From contig JAEXAJ010000116.1 of the NCBI GenBank assembly GCA_023458215.1, positions 1-9,209 of the forward strand: DNA of 9,209 bases, written 5' to 3'. A model generated the notes under the pieces. The model made no database searches. It was not told the origin of the DNA and saw only the letters and a list, made by a program, of their open reading frames with translations. Positions 6,419 through 9,209 of the stretch are shown piece after piece (within the stretch, counting starts at the first letter, position 1; every line of letters begins with the position of its first letter). This DNA is from Bacteroidota bacterium. GTDB lineage: Bacteria; Bacteroidota; Bacteroidia; Bacteroidales; Bacteroidaceae. A program made the translations under genes and the position numbers.

Positions 6419-7762
6419 ATGGAAACCGGAACCATACTTATAGTAGATGATAATAAGAGTGTGTTGGCTTCGCTCGAACTCTTGCTCGATACTGAATTCA
6501 GCAAGATACTCACTGCGTCCAATCCTAACCGAATAACTTCCCTGCTTACCACTACTGCTATCGATGTAGTAATCCTTGACATGAATTTTTCTTCGGGCAT
6601 CAATAATGGCAATGAAGGATTGTACTGGCTGAAACAAATACATACTTTGTCCCCTTTACTGCCCGTCGTCATGCTGACTGCCTACGGTGATGTGGAACTT
6701 GCCGTGAAAGCGTTGAAGAATGGAGCTACCGACTTCCTGTTGAAACCCTGGGATAATAAACTCTTGCTGGAGAAAGTGAAAGAGGCTTATCGGAGCAACC
6801 GCAGTGCCGGTACAAAGAAAGTATCGAAGGAGAAGAAGAACGGTCATGAAATGATAATAGGGCATTCCCCAGTCATGCTGCAACTGATGAAAGTGGTGAC
6901 AAAAGTTGCCCGTACAGATGCCAATATCCTCATTACCGGCGAAAATGGAACAGGCAAGGAGATGCTTGCGCGAGAAATCCATCGGCTTTCCTCACGGAAT
7001 GCGCATCCTATGCTGAGTGTAGATATGGGCGCCATCAGTGAGTCATTGTTCGAAAGTGAACTGTTCGGTCACGAACGCGGCGCCTTTACCGATGCCTACG
7101 AGAGCCGTCCGGGTAAGTTTGAGGCAGCCAATGGCAGCTCGCTGTTTATGGACGAAATAGGAAACCTCTCCTTGTCGCTTCAAGCCAAACTGCTCACTGT
7201 ATTGCAAAGCCGCAATGTCATGAGGATTGGCAGCAATAAAGTGACTCCTGTTGATATCCGCTTGATTTCGGCTACCAACAAGGATATTCCCCAAATGGTG
7301 AAGCAGGAAGAATTCCGTGAAGACTTGTTCTACCGTATCAATACCATCCATCTCGAAATTCCTCCTTTGCGTGAGCGTGGCGACGACATCCTGTTTTTCA
7401 TCGACATCTTTCTGCGCCGGTTTGCTGCTAAATACCAACGGCAGGATATACGGATGCACGAAAATACCATCGACAAATTGAGGGATTATCACTGGCCGGG
7501 CAATATCCGTGAATTGCAGCATACCATTGAGAAAGCGGTTATTCTGTGTGAAGGAAGCGTCATCCGTCCGAAAGATATTCTTGTAAAGCAAACTTTCCGT
7601 CCGCAGGAGATTCCACAGGTCGTACAAAACCTGGAAGAAGTGGAGCGGCAAGCCATAGAAACAGCCATCAGGCAGAATCACAACAACTTGACTGCTGCTG
7701 CGGAGCAATTGGGAATAAGCCGTCAGACTTTGTATAACAAGCTCAAACGCTTTAAACTGTAA
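6419..7762 (+). CDS. Sigma-54-dependent response regulator, NtrC family
   Basis: This is a cytoplasmic enhancer-binding transcription activator of 447 residues with the standard three-part plan. The receiver domain (about 5-125) has the acidic pair Asp10/Asp11, phospho-acceptor Asp54, Thr87 and Lys109. The AAA+ sigma-54 interaction domain (about 145-380) has Walker A GENGTGKE (174-181), a GAFTGA-loop variant GAFTDA (221-226), Walker B SLFMDEIG (241-248) and the FREDLFYRIN (299-308) and HWPGNIRELQ (358-367) motifs. The C-terminal Fis-type helix-turn-helix spans about 405-447 (NLTAAAEQLGISRQTLYNKL). The change of the second Gly of GAFTGA to Asp keeps the Phe-Thr that touches sigma-54. The histidine kinase follows after 4 bases, and the exporter operon is transcribed divergently. 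The likely target is the palindrome pair in the intergenic region. There is no Shine-Dalgarno sequence before the ATG, as is usual in Bacteroidota. Confidence 0.94.
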   Translation: METGTILIVDDNKSVLASLELLLDTEFSKILTASNPNRITSLLTTTAIDVVILDMNFSSGINNGNEGLYWLKQIHTLSPLLPVVMLTAYGDVELAVKALKNGATDFLLKPWDNKLLLEKVKEAYRSNRSAGTKKVSKEKKNGHEMIIGHSPVMLQLMKVVTKVARTDANILITGENGTGKEMLAREIHRLSSRNAHPMLSVDMGAISESLFESELFGHERGAFTDAYESRPGKFEAANGSSLFMDEIGNLSLSLQAKLLTVLQSRNVMRIGSNKVTPVDIRLISATNKDIPQMVKQEEFREDLFYRINTIHLEIPPLRERGDDILFFIDIFLRRFAAKYQRQDIRMHENTIDKLRDYHWPGNIRELQHTIEKAVILCEGSVIRPKDILVKQTFRPQEIPQVVQNLEEVERQAIETAIRQNHNNLTAAAEQLGISRQTLYNKLKRFKL

Positions 7763-7766
7763 CCAC

Positions 7767-9029
7767 ATGATATTCAGCCGTCGCATTTATTTCATTATAT
7801 TATTGCATATTCTGCTGATACTCTTCACGCTAGGTACTGGTTTATGGCTGATAATATCTTGTACCGGATTCATTATCGGTCTTTTGCTCATCATCTGTTC
7901 CTTGTTCCAGATTGCGGGTCTGACGAACAGGCTCAATGCTTTCAACCGGAAAATAAAGCTGTTCTTTGATGCCGTGCAAGACAAGGATAATATGCTTTAC
8001 TTTCCGGAGGTGAATGTCAGCAAGGAGCAGGAACAATTGAACCGCTCCCTGAACCGTATTAACGAGGTCCTTTCTAAAGTAAGAAAAGAGAATCAGCAAC
8101 AGGAGTACTTTTATCATTCGCTTCTTGAAGAAGTGCCTGCCGGAATCATAGCCTGGAATGCCTCGGGACAGGTTGTTTTGGCTAACAGTGCAGCGCTCGG
8201 CTTATTGGGATGCCCGTGTATCTCCAACAGGGCGCAGGTAGAAGAGTTGCTGGCAAAGAAAGAGAATCTGAGTCTTTCGCGTAGCCGGCTGAAACTACAG
8301 GAGGAGATGCTGACCTTGATGTCTATAAAGGATATCGGCGATGAATTGGGTAATAAAGAGAGTGAATCGTGGAGCAAGCTGACGCATGTATTGACGCATG
8401 AGATAATGAACACGATTGCTCCCATCATCTCTTTGTCGCAAACTTTGATTCAACATCCGGATATGGACGCAAAAGGGATACGTGGTTTGCAGATTATCCG
8501 CTCGCAGAGTGAAAGGTTGATGGAATTTACCGAGTCCTTCAGGCGTCTTTCTTATCTGCCCGAACCCCAAAAGAAAGTTTTCTCCTTTACTGCTTTGCTG
8601 CAAAATCTGAGTGTACTGTTGGAAAGTGATTTTGCCGCGCGGAATATTCAATTCGAACTTCACTGTTCCCCTTCTTCCATTGAAATAAATGGCGATGAAA
8701 ACCTGATATCTCAAGTTATTCTTAACTTGGTAAAAAACTCCATGCAGGCTTTGGAGGGGCAGACGGATGGCGGAATCAGCATAACTGCTCTGTATAAAGA
8801 ACGTTTGTGCATAGAGATAGCCGACAATGGGCCAGGTATTCCGCCTGAAATTCAAGAGCAGGTTTTCATTCCCTTCTTCACGACCAAATCCGAAGGTATG
8901 GGGATCGGTCTGAGCCTTTGCCAACGAATTATCCGCCAGCATGGAGGGCGTCTTTTTATGAAGGAAAGTAAACCGGGGCGAACGGTGTTCTGCATAGAGT
9001 GTGACCCAAATCAATGTGACTTACAGTGA
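7767..9029 (+). CDS. Membrane sensor histidine kinase, NtrY/NtrB-like
   Basis: This is the likely partner kinase of the preceding regulator. The 420 residues begin with two membrane helices (about 7-23 and 28-50) joined by only a few residues, so there is almost no periplasmic sensor. A charged linker helix (about 55-112) leads to a PAS-like domain (about 113-165, containing VPAGIIAWNASGQVVLANSAAL). The dimerisation and phospho-acceptor helix carries His211 in LTHEIMNTIAPI. The HATPase domain has the N-box NLISQVILNLVKNSMQAL (312-329), G1 box DNGPGI (353-358), F-box PFFTTKSEG (369-377) and G2 box GMGIGLSL (377-384). All catalytic elements are present. It starts 4 bases after the regulator stop, so the two are co-transcribed and probably co-translated. 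The signal is unknown; with so little outside the membrane it could sense within the bilayer, in the cytoplasm through the PAS domain, or through the transporter itself. Confidence 0.93.
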   Translation: MIFSRRIYFIILLHILLILFTLGTGLWLIISCTGFIIGLLLIICSLFQIAGLTNRLNAFNRKIKLFFDAVQDKDNMLYFPEVNVSKEQEQLNRSLNRINEVLSKVRKENQQQEYFYHSLLEEVPAGIIAWNASGQVVLANSAALGLLGCPCISNRAQVEELLAKKENLSLSRSRLKLQEEMLTLMSIKDIGDELGNKESESWSKLTHVLTHEIMNTIAPIISLSQTLIQHPDMDAKGIRGLQIIRSQSERLMEFTESFRRLSYLPEPQKKVFSFTALLQNLSVLLESDFAARNIQFELHCSPSSIEINGDENLISQVILNLVKNSMQALEGQTDGGISITALYKERLCIEIADNGPGIPPEIQEQVFIPFFTTKSEGMGIGLSLCQRIIRQHGGRLFMKESKPGRTVFCIECDPNQCDLQ

Positions 9030-9035
9030 TCGATA

Positions 9036-9071
9036 TAAATAAAAAGGAGTTAAGTCATTGACTTAACTCCT
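9036..9071 (-). terminator. Intrinsic terminator, mainly for the tRNA-Pro transcript
   Basis: A perfect 12-bp stem (9045-9056 with 9060-9071, AGGAGTTAAGTC and its complement) closes a 3-base loop. On the minus strand it is followed by TTTTTATTTAT, a good U tract, and lies 13 bases past the tRNA 3' end. On the plus strand it follows the kinase stop codon by 15 bases, but the sequence after it is AAATTTG, so it would be a weaker terminator for the regulator-kinase operon. It probably serves both convergent units. Confidence 0.8.
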
Positions 9072-9084
9072 AAATTTGCGGTAG

Positions 9085-9158
9085 TCGGGGCAACAAGATT
9101 CGAACTTGCGACCACACGCCCCCCAGACGCGTACTCTACCGGGCTGAGCTATACCCCG
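9085..9158 (-). tRNA. tRNA-Pro (anticodon GGG)
   Basis: The minus strand folds into a full cloverleaf of 74 bases. The acceptor stem CGGGGTA/TGCCCCG has one G-U pair, the D stem is GCTC/GAGT, the anticodon stem CGCGT/GCGTG encloses the loop CTGGGGG, and the T arm is GCAAG-TTCGAAT-CTTGT. Bases 34-36 are GGG, reading proline CCC and CCU codons. The C1-G72 pair and the A73 discriminator are identity features of bacterial tRNA-Pro. The CCA end is not encoded (the sequence continues CTA), so it must be added enzymatically. Confidence 0.95.
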
Positions 9159-9169
9159 AATTGCGAGTG

Positions 9170-9200
9170 CAAAAGTAGTGCTTTATTTTTAAATAGCAAA
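9170..9200 (-). promoter_or_regulatory. Promoter of tRNA-Pro
   Basis: On the minus strand TTTG (9197-9200) is followed after 19 bases by TACTTTTG (9170-9177), a full match to the Bacteroidota TTTG-N19/21-TAnnTTTG consensus. Transcription would start a few bases before the mature tRNA 5' end at 9158, so the 5' leader is very short. Confidence 0.75.
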
Positions 9201-9209
9201 TATTTCTTT

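Noticed and set aside
6335..6643. A 102-residue minus-strand open frame across the regulator start and promoter
   Set aside because: It overlaps the operator, the promoter and the receiver domain, and its translation is not recognisable.
7043..7786. A 247-residue open frame on the minus strand opposite the regulator gene
   Set aside because: It is antisense to the conserved AAA+ and helix-turn-helix domains and has no family features; the long frame reflects codon bias of the real gene.

Overview
The window looks like a chromosomal segment from Bacteroides or a close relative in the Bacteroidota. Three promoters fit the Bacteroidota consensus (TTTG or TTG, a spacer of about 20 bases, then TAnnTTTG). 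The genes lack clear Shine-Dalgarno sequences, the tRNA gene does not encode its CCA tail, and the proteins resemble Bacteroidota transporters and NtrC-type regulators. The genus is an inference from these features; no search was run.

Layout, left to right. Positions 1-286 (minus) hold the 5' part of tag, a DNA repair glycosylase, cut by the window edge, with its own promoter at 312-343. A hairpin at 355-386 ends the next transcription unit. Positions 379-6164 (minus) hold a four-gene operon read right to left: a TolC-type outer-membrane channel, a HlyD/MacA-type periplasmic adaptor, an 801-residue MacB/FtsX-type permease and its ABC ATPase. Together these can form a tripartite ABC exporter spanning both membranes. 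Positions 6165-6418 are a divergent control region. Positions 6419-9029 (plus) hold an NtrC-type sigma-54 response regulator and a membrane histidine kinase, 4 bases apart. Last come a terminator hairpin, a tRNA-Pro(GGG) gene on the minus strand and its promoter.

The most interesting part is the divergent control region. It contains a perfect 16-bp inverted repeat whose two arms are each imperfect palindromes (GTCYAATWATTRGAC), with centres 40 bp apart, plus a 12/15 match nearby. A sigma-54-like promoter (TGGCA...TTGAA) lies just upstream of the first ATG of the channel gene, so the palindromes fall roughly 90-150 bp upstream of the predicted transcript start, where NtrC-type enhancers usually lie. 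A second, overlapping pair of candidate promoters faces the regulator gene. The simplest model is a self-contained module: the kinase, which has almost no extracytoplasmic loop, signals to the regulator, which binds the palindromes, activates the exporter operon through sigma-54 and probably controls its own expression. The exported substrate cannot be read from the sequence.
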